From the NCBI GenBank assembly GCA_030052745.1, contig JANBVO010000031.1:124001-188000 (forward strand): a stretch of DNA of 64,000 bases. The letters are read 5' to 3'. Positions 36,619 to 47,726 of the stretch are shown here, in pieces (the stretch's first letter is position 1; each line of letters begins with the position of its first letter). A program made the position numbers and the translations under genes. The notes under the pieces are model-generated. The model worked only from the letters and a program-made list of their open reading frames with translations, had not been told where the DNA came from and made no database searches. Origin of the DNA: Pleurostoma richardsiae. Its lineage: Eukaryota > Ascomycota > Sordariomycetes > Calosphaeriales > Pleurostomataceae.

Positions 36619-38393
36619 ATGTCCTTCGATCATACAGGTCCAGGAACTGTCCATCTTCATCGACCAGAGCCGACGCCTCCAATGTCACCACGCCCCAAGA
36701 AGATCCTGCTGCTGACGAACTCGGAGCATGGCCAGGCTAACGTCTATCTCGCCGTCAGCCACGCCCTGCTCGACTCCGAAGATGCCGTCGAGGTGCACTT
36801 GGCGTCCTTCGCGCCCATCGCAAAGTTCGTCAAGACCACATCCGAGTATGCGCAGCAGATATGCCGGCATGGCCGATCCATTGTCTTCCATGAGATCCAG
36901 GGAATAGACATGCGCTCGGCATGGTCCCGGCCAGAAATAGGGATGGGTGATCCAACCACGAACTCGACGAGGGGACTGTTCAACGCCGCCAAGAAGGTAC
37001 ACCTCTTGCTCCGTGTGACCTTGCCATGGACCGGACCCGAGTTCTTGGAGATATACCGCTCTATTGTCGAGATCATACAGGATGTTCGGCCGGACCTCAT
37101 TGCGGCAGACCCGGCGTTCTCCCCTGCGCTGACGGCGTGCCAGCATCTTGGAGTCAACTTTGTCATTCTAACACCCAACACTATCAAGGATTTTGCCATG
37201 CCGTTGCAACCAAACGGAGAGGCTCTGTGGAAGTATCCTTGGTAGGTCGTTTCTGCAAAAGCTTTTTGGACCTGGCAAGAAACGGCAGAAGCTTCTCAAC
37301 TCCTGATTTGCTCTGAGCTGATATATGGCGTCGAATTTCACAGCACAGGTTCCGGATTTCCCTTCCCGGTCCCTTGGTATCTCGTCCCACTGAACATTCT
37401 CCTCATATTCATCTCCATATTCATAGGCGTAACTGACTCGCGACGCAAACGGATTCAGCGTTACGTCTTTGAACACACCGGGGGCACACACCTCGTCACT
37501 CTCAACGATTTGAGCCTGAACCCCAGGCTGGGCATCAAGTTCCTCGTCGCAAACCTGCCTGAGATCGAGTACCCCCTTAGAGTCATCCCCAAGCACATCA
37601 TCCCTTGCGGACCCATGATACGGCCCGCAAAGCCGGTCGCGGAAGTAGACCCAGACCTCGCAGGGTGGCTGGCAAAAGGCCCGACCATCTACATTAACAT
37701 GGGTACTCACGTGCTGACGACGGAAGATACGGCGGTAGAGATGGCAACGGCATTGCGGATCGTGCTCGATCATGCGAGGTGCATCGTGCGGAAGGATATG
37801 CGGATGGAGCAGTTGCAGGTGCTCTGGAAGCTGCTGCGCAACACGAAAGGTGGAGACTACGCCGTCCACATGCCGAGGAGCAGGGTGCATAACGTCTTGG
37901 GCCGCTACATGGACAAGGACGTGGTGCGGATCGTAGAGTGGCTGGAGCCGGAGCCGACGGCCGTACTGGAGGACAATAACGTCGTGTGTGCCGTGCACCA
38001 CGGCGGAGCGAACTCGTTCTTGGAGGCAGTGAGGTAAGAGCCAGCTTGGTCACCGATGAGCGACAATGAGATAGGCATCTGATTCTGCGTCGCAGTGCCG
38101 GGAAGCCACACGTTGTTTTGCCCGTCTGGATCGACACTTTCGACTTTGCTAGCCGCGCAGAACTGCTTGGCATCGGGCTGTGGGGAAACAAGTTGACGAG
38201 GCCGAACTGCAAGGCTTTTGAACTTGGCCCTACGCTGAAGGAGGTTCTGATCGGAGAGAACGCCCTGGCGATGAGGGAAAGGGCTGAGGCGCTGGCTCGC
38301 CTATGTGCCGAGAATGGTGGGGGGAGGGTGAACGCGGCGCGGGCGATCCTTGCGGAAATTGAGCGAAGGGAGGAGTCTCTGAAATCTCTGTGA
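36619..38393 (+). CDS. Family 1 (UGT-type) glycosyltransferase
   Basis: Exons 36619-37241, 37344-38033 and 38096-38393 join in frame to 536 residues. The N-terminal Rossmann lobe starts KKILLLTNSEHGQANVYLAV; the C-terminal lobe carries GPTIYINMGTHVL and the UDP-sugar signature region VHHGGANSFLEAV followed by GKPHVVLPVWIDTFDFA, which matches the family's HxGG...P...DQ pattern with Asp-Thr at the usual Asp-Gln end. A hydrophobic segment LVPLNILLIFISIFIG in the middle may touch the membrane, as in UDP-glucuronosyltransferase-like fungal proteins. These enzymes glycosylate lipophilic acceptors such as sterols, plant compounds or fungal metabolites. The acceptor is unknown. Confidence 0.88.
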
Positions 38394-38634
38394 GCATGAC
38401 GTGTAGCGCATCGACTTATAGTTTCTAAGACATGTAACGAAGCGTCTGCGTACGTATCTTATAGAAGCGAGGTTTTCTCTGCTGGCATAATGCGAGATTA
38501 GCAGACAGGATGCCTACATGATACATGAGGTTGTGTATTTTCCTAAGGTCCTATTAAACAGTTCCATTGGCACTACGCCTTGTTGAAGGTTCTTCCGCAA
38601 GCCTATGCTCTAGTCACCGAACGACACGCTCTGA

Positions 38635-39747
38635 TCACTTTTCTTTCTTGAAAGCCAGCCAAGACCGGTAGTGATCCTCTAGTGTCTCTTCCACAGGTCG
38701 GTACGAGATCCCCAACTCCTCCACGCTCCTTCTGTTGTCTATTACGAACCGAAATCCCAGATTACTCGACATCCACTTCTGCGACAGCCCGAACAGCGGG
38801 CCGACGATCCTCACTATGAAAGTCGGGAGCTGCCAGCTGGGCAGCCAAAGCGGGGACCTGTGCACGTTCCTGAAGATGCGCGATATGTCGAGGAAGCTGA
38901 TCATCTGCCCGCGCGACACGACGTACCGGCCGTGGGCGCCCGGCCTCTCCGCCGCCCTGATGTGGGCCGTGGCCACCTCACGCACGTCAACGGGGATGAA
39001 GCTCAGATCCGGCACGCCGTAGAACATCCAGCCGCTGAGCAGCTCGTCGAGGATGAAGAGGCTTCCGGAGTTGGAGGCCGGGGCGAGGCACGGGCCGAGG
39101 ACGAGCCCAGCGCAGATGGTCACCAGGCTCCACCGCTCCTGGGCCTCGCACATCTTCCACGCCTCCCTCTCCGCCACAACCTTGGAGTAGTGGTAGGGAT
39201 TGTGCTTCACTGTGCTGCTCTCGTTCCAGTACGCCTCGCTCAGAATGTGGTCCTTCATGCCCATCAGGTCGCTGTAGTCACCGGCGATGGCGCCGACTTC
39301 ACGTGCGGCCATTTAGTAAATACTCATAGGGTTGAGGTGGCCGGGGAATTCGAGATACTTACTAGTCGATGTCATGACGACACGCTTGACGCTCTCCGTC
39401 TCGTTCACGCTCGCGAGGACGTTGCGCGTGCCCTCCAGCGCGGGTTCCACCATCTCTTTCTGCCCGTCCCTAATCTTCTCCGGTGCCCAGAAAGGGGACG
39501 CGACGTGGTGGACGACGGAGCAGCCCGCCATGGCGGGGCCGAACGAGCCGGGCCTCAGCAGGTCGGCCTCGAACAGGGCCAGCTTGTCCGGGTGCGCAGC
39601 CTGCAGCGTCTTCAGAGGCGCGACCTTCTGCTCATTATGAAGGCTGCGCACGGTCGCGTGGACGCTGTGTCCTGCTTCCAGGAGCTGCTTGGTGAGCTGC
39701 AGGGCGATGAAGCCGCTGGCACCCGTCACTAGGTGCGTTTCGCCCAT
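38635..39747 (-). CDS. NAD(P)-dependent extended SDR (dihydroflavonol-reductase/Gre2-like)
   Basis: Exons 39747-39363 and 39296-38635 join in frame to 348 residues. The intron has GTAAGT, an ACTAAA branch sequence and an AAG acceptor. The N-terminal TGASGFIALQLTKQLLEAGH is the dinucleotide-binding TGxxGxxG motif; HHVASPFW follows the central strand. The catalytic YxxxK is in NPYHYSKVVAE. Relatives reduce aldehydes, ketones or 4-hydroxy-flavanonols with NADPH. It is convergent with the glycosyltransferase gene, about 240 bases apart, so the two could act on the same phenolic or ketone metabolite, but nothing in the sequence proves this. Confidence 0.9.
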
Positions 39748-39985
39748 TTTCTAGTAGCGATCACGATGCGCTTGGCATTGTTTGCATGTTTAGAGCTCTC
39801 CATGGGCCCAGGTCAATATTGATGGAAGGATTCAGGCATAAGCCGAAAGCAATGAAAAGGGGCTGGGGTATGTACTAACTCGATTAAGCTAGAGCGCAAT
39901 ATATGCGGTCATTTATACATTTATACAGTATTAAAATTCGCTTTTTTACAGCCCGTAATACACAAACACAAGCCGTTCCCCTCAT

Positions 39986-41592
39986 CTACGCCGACACATC
40001 GCTCACATTAGTCCTCGTCGCATGCGCCTTGGACTCGAAGTCCCGGAGCTGCACCAGGCTTGACTCGTCGCCCGAGTCGCCGTACTGCACCGTGTACTCC
40101 TGCCTGCGCAGGATGCCCGGGTGCCCCACCTCCTCCGGCTCCGTGCCGGTCCCGGTTCGGGTGTTGCGGCTGCGGATCCTCGACCGGACGCCACCGCCGC
40201 TCTTGCTCGCGCTGGCGTCGTAGTACGGGCCACCGGAGCGCGTCGATGCGAGAGCGGGCACGAGCCGCACGGCGATGAGCCGCAGGGTGGGCATGCAGGC
40301 GCAGATGACGCCGACGTTGATCTCGATGGTGGACCAGGAGGAGACATTGTAGTTGTCCTGAGTGGCGTTCTCCGAGTTGGCGAATGACACGAGGGACTGC
40401 AGCCTGAGGATGCTGACGACGGTGACACTGTCAAGTTGGCGATGCTGTTAGCGATCATCTGGCCACCGAGGGAGTGATCGGATATAGGATCGGACTCCGA
40501 ACTTACAAGGCGCCTGTGGCAAACATGATGCCGACCCCGACCTTCTTCTTCCAGTTGAGGTTAAGGCTCCGGAGCTGCCACAGCGGAATTGCCAGCATCC
40601 AAATGTCCAGGCAGATACTGATGATTGCATTTGCCCAGCTGATACCGTTGATGTTGAGGCAGGTTCCATGGTGTTCGCCGTCCCACTTCGTCCAGACGTA
40701 GCTGATGGGGTGGCATTGGAAGATGGCCATGACGGCAAAGAGTACGCCAACGACACTGTTGACGATGACGGTGCCCCATAGGAGGCGCCGGATCAGCCTA
40801 TCCGGGAAGATACGCAGGTAGAAGAATAGCAGCGACATCTTCAGCAGCATGACCAGCAGGAAGTACAGCACAGCCATGATGTAGAAGAACCGCCCGAAGT
40901 TGGTGATCTTCTCCGGCGTCAGCGTCCACACGTCCTTGCCCAGGCCATTCGGTATCGTGCCATGCGAGACGATGACCGTCTGCGGGATGCCGCTGAGGAG
41001 GGTGATGAGGATGAACCAATCGTCGAGGCCCAGGTCGACCTGGGAGACGAGGGCCCTGAATACCAGGCGGATGAGGACCACGACGCCGGACACGGTGCCT
41101 AGGGTGATGTTCATGACGTTATACGGCGCGGACCGGTCTCGGATCGGGACACCACAAACCGTGTTGGTGACATTCTTGGTGACTGTGGCCGAGGTTAGGA
41201 TCCCGTTTGAGTCCCGACGGGAGATCTCCCTGCGAGAATGCGACGGATGTCTTACAGAGCGCCTGCGTGATCGTGCAGTTTTGCGTCACACATAATGTCA
41301 TGTCCGTCTGGAGGTCCTCGTTGGTACAAATGCAAGTCTGGTTCGTTGCAGCGCAGGGCGATTCCCCAATGGCGGTTACGAGGCAGGTCAACTATCCATC
41401 AAACAAGCAACGTCAGCGTCGGTGGTAATCGGATCAAGAGCTGGGAGCGCTCTTGAAGTTCGGCGTCTCACATACCGCGCAGCTGGGCAGCGTAGCGAGC
41501 AATGCGGTATCATCTGAGCTTTGCGCAACGGTCCAAGGGAGCATGCCCAGGAGGGGCGCAAGCAAGAGCGCGTATCTCGAAAGGGTTCGCAT
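39986..41592 (-). CDS. CFEM-domain, seven-helix PTH11-like receptor
   Basis: Exons 41592-41476, 41391-41256, 41182-40507 and 40427-39986 join in frame to 456 residues. A signal peptide (LLLAPLLGMLPWTVA) is followed by a CFEM domain with exactly eight cysteines once the three introns are removed (SCALTCLV, SPCAATNQTCICTNEDL, LCVTQNCTI, TVCGV). Seven helices of the fungal rhodopsin domain follow (GLDDWFILITLL, RFFYIMAVLYFLLVMLLK, CLNINGISWANAIISICLD, SSWSTIEINVGVICACMPTL), then a Ser/Arg-rich tail. PTH11 in Magnaporthe is the prototype and needed for surface recognition; CFEM domains can bind haem or surface ligands. Its role here is inferred from family only. Confidence 0.9.
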
Positions 41593-43547
41593 CGTGGGCG
41601 AAGTGCTCGACGGCCGCAGTACGTCTCGGCTCCTTTCACCTCACCTCCGAGGTCGTTTGGAAATCTTCGATCGCGCACAGCAACAACAAATTGTGCGTGG
41701 AATCCGAGGAACGGGGGCGGCGGCGTTCTAGTACGCCACGCGAGCGCGGCGAGCGACGACTCCGCCTGTCAGAGCGCCTTGTCCCGATATCGAGGCCCAA
41801 CGTTAAGACACCTTTTCCCTACGCGCTTCTGGACCGGCCCGCATGAACTTTGGCAGGGCACGCCATGGAAATTCGCGACTTGGCGTTTATGAGTAGTATT
41901 TGAGGGTCAAAGAGCAGGAAAGCAATGCAGCGCCCTACAAGGACGAGGGGGTTCATCGGTACTTTTACGGGGGCATAAGCCCAACCTCTGCTAGCGTCGA
42001 ACGTCGATCGAAGCTACTGTTCCAGGAAGTGATTTGTCGCAATGCAGGCATGTCTCCTCTTCCCCACAGCCTGTGGATATCGAGGCCTAATGGTTTCCAC
42101 ATGCACATCTGTGCGCGGAGCGGACCAGTCCACCTGCTGCCTCGGTCTGGGGCCGGCTCCGTGATAGCATGCAGTAGTTATGCCAGCTAGCGACGTTAGC
42201 GGAAGGCGACTCCCAAGCCAGGGGCTTCAACGTTCGCTTGGGGCAGCCGGTCGGGACAATTGTCACACGTGAGACGCCTGGGCTGGCTGGCTGGCTCTTG
42301 AGGGCTCACAATTTTTGCCATCTTGGGTGACGTGCTAGCGTCCATGGCCCGGATTTCCGGCATCTTGGGCGTCTTCCCCGTCTTCAATGGACCCCTGAAC
42401 TAAATCATGTTTGCGTGGTGGCGTACGCCCCAAGCGAAGACGTTCGATGGTCGTTCGATGCCTAGCTGCAGAGAGCCCGGTTTGGGCTTTGGTGCCTCGT
42501 CGTTATAAGTATGTCCGCGTCGGCAAAGTCGGTGGCTGTCGGTTCCTGCTACCTGGATGGTAACGTCCTCCGGTCTTTGCCCGACATCTTACGTTATAGA
42601 CGGCGCCGGTAGACAGCGCTCCCTTGCTCTGGATCTTCTGCCTCGGAAGACTTGACCAATAGGGATTGCCAAGGGGTCCGGCGATCGCTTGTTAGGGTCT
42701 TTCAGCCGCTGTTGATCGTGATCCCTTTGACTGCGGCGACTGCGACGACGTAGTATTGGGAGCAACATAGACAGAGATCAGGGTCCGATAGCCGCCGCTG
42801 CATTTATTACTCTGTACATATAACTGCAGGCTATTGTTCTTTTCGAGCCGGGTAATGTTTGATCCAGGCAATCAAAGGCAACTCTGCCCGGGGGCGGGTA
42901 TTGCTCCGCTTCATGCCAAGCTTGGATGGCGATTGACGCTATCGCACCCACACCAGAGCTGACCTGCAGTAGTCAGGGGGCTGATTCAGGGAAATGGCCC
43001 ACGTTCAGGGAACCCTCCAATCCCTGCGACGATCCGATCTCTCTGATACTGCGATAATTTATTTGGGATATCTTACGATGCGTCGACTGCTGACAAGGGT
43101 AGGCACATGGTTGCATGGATGAGCATTCAGGGGCAGACCCGAAAAGTCTCTGCATCCGTAGATATGCGAATCTAATCAATCTTCTCAACTGTCGGTGCCC
43201 GCCGAATGTTTCGTATTTGGAGGCTTCGAATGTACGACAGCTCAGAACGTCACTCAATATTTTGCACTCTGTACCATACATATGTTGACCTCACTACTCC
43301 TAGCCCATAGGATCATTTTCTCTCGCCGAGTTGATCGGTCTCTTGAAAGCGAGGGCCAGACACCTGTACTACTCGATGGGCTGTCCCAATGTTGGCTGCC
43401 GCGGAAAAGGTCTTTCGCCCGCAACCATGCCTGCCTGTCCTTTGACTCTGTTACCAAGCTACGATCTCTATCATGGATGATCTAGTCATAGAATTCTTCA
43501 TTCCTCCCATCTCTTTCGCTCGCGCTGAGTACTTGTTCCCTCGTGCC
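41593..43547. other. Long intergenic region
   Basis: About 2 kb between the receptor start and the 3' end of the PARP-like gene. Frames are short. A small GGCT tandem repeat (four copies) lies near 42273-42292. No supported coding sequence. Confidence 0.5.
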
Positions 43548-45122
43548 TCAAGCGTCCTCTAGCTCGATCGTTCCACTACGGACCTTTTTGTATGTTTGCC
43601 TCATTCTTAGGATGCCTTCTTCTGTCATTCCCTTGGTGCTAAGGTAGGATCTCGCGGCTTTGACCATAGCCTCTTGTCTACGCGACGGCATGACGAAGAC
43701 GTGGCGGATCATGACCCTATCTGGATCCATGGTGTAATTTGTCTGCAGGGACCCCTCGCGAAAGGAACGGTCCCAGGACGTCTTGTGAAGTTCCAAGCCG
43801 AAGAGGACCTGGTGTTGGCGGGCAGCGAAAACACTCTTTGGCCAAACTCTCAAATTCCACCTCATATATCCCAGTATGGATGTTCTAGGGTCCTGAGCGA
43901 ACCAAAGCCCCAGTCTCGTAGCTTTCAAGCCTGTAGAGAGTATCTGGAACAGCCTCCCTGCACAGGTGCCGTGGAATCCCACAAGGCCGTGGTCGGGACA
44001 TGTCATCATGAACCTTCTCTGGCAATCTCGAGCCGCGTTCAGCAAGATAAACTGGATCGAGTCTTTGAAATATGCAACCCTTTCCTCTTTAGGAGCAGTC
44101 GCCAGTGCTCCTTTGAACATATTGCAGACCCAGCTCAGAAGCTGGTGTCTTCCTGGCGAGTGGCCGATCAGGGCTCTCAGGCTGGTTGACGAGTTGATCG
44201 CAGGGAAAGACGAGAATATTTCCTCCAGCTTATCGTTCTCGAAAGGTGTGGCTAGATAGGGTATAGAACCACCAGGGGCAAGAATCTCGCCATTCCGGCC
44301 GTTGGAGTATAGGCAGCACAAAATGAAGTCCAAAGCCAAGGGATCTCGGAGCCAAGGAGCCATACGAGCCTCGAGTGGCCATTTCTCAAGCTCCTTGTCG
44401 CACTTATCTGAACATCCTAGCGGCCTCCAGGCTTTGATACCCAGTTCCTCCTCACAGACAATGCAGGCTGTGGTCGGGTCGAGATCCAGGTATTCAGCGA
44501 TGATGGCTGGCATCTCACCAAGAGCCCATGTTTTCTTCGATAGATAGGTGCGCAACTTGCAACCGAGTCCGTGTGTGAGGAGGTTCGGCTCACCAAAGCA
44601 TGTCGGCACGACTTGTACCTCACCTGTGACTGAACACGGTGTATGCTTCTCAGAGCCCGCTTGCTCGACTTTAGACTCAGAATGGACGCAGAATTCCACC
44701 ACTCGTTCAGTAAGGGAAGCATCGTGCACTGCTAGCCTAACGATGATAAATTCCGCTTCTACCGGAATTCCCCAGGCGCGGCGGGCTGTCTTGTTGAGTG
44801 ATTCGATCTTGCTAAGCTTGAAGACGAACTGAACGTCAGTCTTCGTGGTGACACTGAACAAAGCAGGTGGGCTGTTATTCGTCATTTTGCACCACGGAGT
44901 AGCCGCTTCCTCGATTGATATATCTCCATTCTTGTCAGAAGCAGTACTTTCTTCATGTCTGCCAGGAGTCGGAAAGGCCTCGGAACCCGACGAATTGCCC
45001 TCTTCCTTCACGATCTCGACACCATCCTCGGTCTTGATTCGTTTAGAAAAAGGTCCATTTGTATCACCACCAGGTAGTGCTCGTTTGCTGCCTGCTGACT
45101 TGACAGTATGTTCTTTCGCCAT
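43548..45122 (-). CDS. PARP-like ADP-ribosyltransferase-fold protein (tentative)
   Basis: A single exon of 524 codons. The N-terminus is Ser/Lys rich with basic KRIK and KR clusters that could be nuclear signals. Residues 220-241 hold two cysteine pairs (CIVCEEELG, GCSDKCDKE), a likely zinc site. The C-terminal part has features of a poly(ADP-ribose) polymerase catalytic domain: FHGT (His about 384) followed by GRLFQILSTGLKATRLG, then GLWFAQDPRTSILGYMR (Tyr about 419), matching the H and Y of the H-Y-x motif. The final catalytic position is not the classical Glu. This suggests a mono-ADP-ribosyltransferase of the PARP6/8-like fungal group or an inactive relative. I do not recognise it by name and the call rests on local motifs only. 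Confidence 0.6.
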   Translation of the reverse strand: MAKEHTVKSAGSKRALPGGDTNGPFSKRIKTEDGVEIVKEEGNSSGSEAFPTPGRHEESTASDKNGDISIEEAATPWCKMTNNSPPALFSVTTKTDVQFVFKLSKIESLNKTARRAWGIPVEAEFIIVRLAVHDASLTERVVEFCVHSESKVEQAGSEKHTPCSVTGEVQVVPTCFGEPNLLTHGLGCKLRTYLSKKTWALGEMPAIIAEYLDLDPTTACIVCEEELGIKAWRPLGCSDKCDKELEKWPLEARMAPWLRDPLALDFILCCLYSNGRNGEILAPGGSIPYLATPFENDKLEEIFSSFPAINSSTSLRALIGHSPGRHQLLSWVCNMFKGALATAPKEERVAYFKDSIQFILLNAARDCQRRFMMTCPDHGLVGFHGTCAGRLFQILSTGLKATRLGLWFAQDPRTSILGYMRWNLRVWPKSVFAARQHQVLFGLELHKTSWDRSFREGSLQTNYTMDPDRVMIRHVFVMPSRRQEAMVKAARSYLSTKGMTEEGILRMRQTYKKVRSGTIELEDA

Positions 45123-45503
45123 GTCGATTCAGAAAATTGGCTCTCACAAGCTTAGAATGTGGTCGGACAGGGAGTGTGTTAGATGTGTAGGTGAGATGAG
45201 ACCGGTAAACCTGCGTAGAATAGGGCGATGAAGGTCAAGCTTACTGTGTAAAGAGATTATATCCATATATATATTGTAGGGAAGTTCATTCAAGGCAAGC
45301 AAACACCCAAGAATACGGTCTGAAGTGTACTAGAGTCTGCGTGTATTGCATTCTGGCATTGTCTAGGTTGATATCCGACTTGGAAGAACAAAGACGCTAC
45401 ATCATTCGAGGATTTTCTTCGAGCGTGTCCCCCGTTGTTTGGAAATAAGACAACGGCGACGTACACATGCTAGATTGCTCTAGACCAAGAAAACACCTCT
45501 ATT
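45123..45503. other. Spacer between PARP-like gene and decarboxylase
   Basis: Includes the upstream region of the PARP-like gene and the 3' end of the decarboxylase, both minus strand. A (TA)n-like stretch occurs near 45261-45272. No gene seen. Confidence 0.5.
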
Positions 45504-47726
45504 TCAAGCGCTTTTGTTGAATTGCTCGATCGCCTTCCCAATTTTCCTCGTCGCTTCAGGGGCATCAAGCTTGTCCAAAACAATCTCGACCAGCTTGGCA
45601 TCAAAGTCAGCAGAGATTCGAGGCAGCAGGGCCATGCAGCAGTACTTGCCTTGGTGCAAGTAGGCTCGCCAAAGCTAGGATTGTCCAGCAGACTATCGAG
45701 CTCATTCGCCGAACGGACCAGATAAGACTCTGACTTGGTCTGCGGTCCAAAGACGTCCAGGAGGCCCGTGTACTTCCAAGGTGGAATACTGTTGTATGGA
45801 GCCTCAACCCCGTGAATCAGCCTCTCGACTGTGTAGCCATCATTGTTGAGAACGAAGCTGCTTCACATCAGCACTATACAAATGATATCTATCGAAGCCA
45901 CCTACATGATGGGATTGGTCCCATGTCGAAGAAGATCAGCAATTGCCTGCGCAGTAAGCTGCAGGGAGCCATCACCAGTGATCAGGATTGACCTCCTGCC
46001 GCCCTTCTCCTTAAACGCGACTGTTGCACCCACCATCGCGCCAGTAGCATAGCCGATACTCCCGAAGATTTCCTGAGTCCACGTCGTGATATGGGAAGGG
46101 AGCGGCGAGGCGTTGAAGCCTGACTGGGCCGTCCCAGTTTCTACGACGACGAGGTCGTCTTCGAGGAGGAACTTGCCGAGGCGCGGCCATAGCCAGGATT
46201 GGGTAATTACCCCGTCGGGCTTCTCCGGCTCCTGACCGTATGGAACGCAGGCGAGTTTTGTCTGGCGCGGGAGGACGGATTCTGACTTGAGGGAGTCTAC
46301 GAGTTTGCGAAGAAGCTATCTCTCTCAGCCACGAAGGATAGTGTCTGTCGGAAACCACATACATGCTTCATCTTCAAGGGGTATTTCTGGCCCCCAATCT
46401 GTAACCCGTTAGATTAATACACCACACGATGACGATGAGGACCGGGTCGTACATACCATGGTATAGAAGCGCTCGAAGTTCACAATATCCCCCTTGGAGA
46501 CCCTGACAGTGAACTCACCGCTTCCAGCTGTTAGAACTCCAATTCATAGTGTCAATGGCCCTCTCCAGGCTTACGTGTTCATATCAGACTGAGATGACGG
46601 GTCAGCAATTATTGCTCCAAGACGTTGGTATATATGGGTGGCTTACGGGGTACATGCCAATCCAAAGAACCAGGTCTGAGGACTCCACAACGTCCTTGAC
46701 ATCGTCTCTGCTGCCTACTCCGACGTACGTCCCACCGTACTGGGCGCATTTCTCGTCGACTGTGCCCTTCCCCATAGGCGTGGTGAATACAGGGAAGCCT
46801 GTCACGGTAATCAAGTCAGAAACTTCCGAAAGAACTCCATGTCTCGTGGCGCCTAATCACCCATTAGCCTCAGAGCAACCGTCAGGTAAATGGGATAAAC
46901 TTACCGCCGTCAACGACGATCACGGGGCTTTTCGCATTCTCTAGGCGCGACCCGATATCACCGAGAATCTTAGATTCTAGACCCTGATTATTAGGGTCCA
47001 GCATCTTTGATAGAGGAACGAGGAGGCCGGTATCGCGTGTCTTCTCGAAGGTGATGTCAGTCGGGATGCCAATATAGACCGGCTGGCCGTGGAGTAGCAA
47101 GGCTGATAATAATGTTAAGCTATGATCCTTTCAAAGCTTGCGCCTCAAATACTAGCTTACCGTTCAGCACACGGTCAATCTCTGATGCCGCGGTTGCCGT
47201 GTCTTCGAGGACAGTAGTAGCACAGCTAATTTGCTTTGACATCTCATGATAGTTGCTAAAGCCATGATGTCAACGAGTGTAAAATCAAACCGTCGACGGG
47301 GCATGCTTACTTGAATTTTCCCTCGCCAAGGGTGTGGTGAAGGATTGCATGCTCTCTCTGGGCCTTGACACTAGGATATCCAACAATATGGATCACGGGA
47401 ACGAACTCAGTATATGCCCCGGCAATACCACACAGGGCTGATGTCTCTCCCGGCCCAAAGGTGGTCACAAGTACGCCGACTCCATTGATGCGGGCATAGC
47501 CGTCAGCGGCGTAGGCACCCACCAGCTCATTTGGTGTGCCTTTCCAGTCAATACCAGCCTGGAGGATAAGGTCGAGGAAGGCGAGTTCATAATCTAGTCT
47601 CCTATCAACTTGAGCCCACAAATCGTTGTTGGTGAGGGACTTACCTCCGGGGACCCCGAAGATAGACTTGACACCCAGCTCCTGAATACGCTTAAGGAGA
47701 TATTCTCCGACTAGTAACTCGCCCAT
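45504..47726 (-). CDS. TPP-dependent pyruvate/indolepyruvate-decarboxylase-type enzyme
   Basis: Minus strand with about nine exons, starting MGELLVGEYLLKRIQELG. The N-terminal Pyr domain has ELVGAYAADGYARI (catalytic Glu for the TPP pyrimidine) and the pyruvate-decarboxylase His pair in ILHHTLGEG. The central domain contains PVYIGIPTDI and GFPVFTTPMGKG. The PP domain has the TPP motif start GDGSLQLTAQAIADLLRHG and NNDGYTVE. The protein ends EIVLDKLDAPEATRKIGKAI. Such enzymes non-oxidatively decarboxylate pyruvate or aromatic/branched 2-oxo acids to aldehydes. The last intron (45594-45649) begins with GC rather than GT. Substrate choice (pyruvate versus indolepyruvate) cannot be read from the sequence. 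Confidence 0.9.

Noticed and set aside
38860-39732. A 290-codon plus-strand frame
   Set aside because: It is the antisense shadow of the SDR reductase; its composition mirrors the coding strand and it has no domain.
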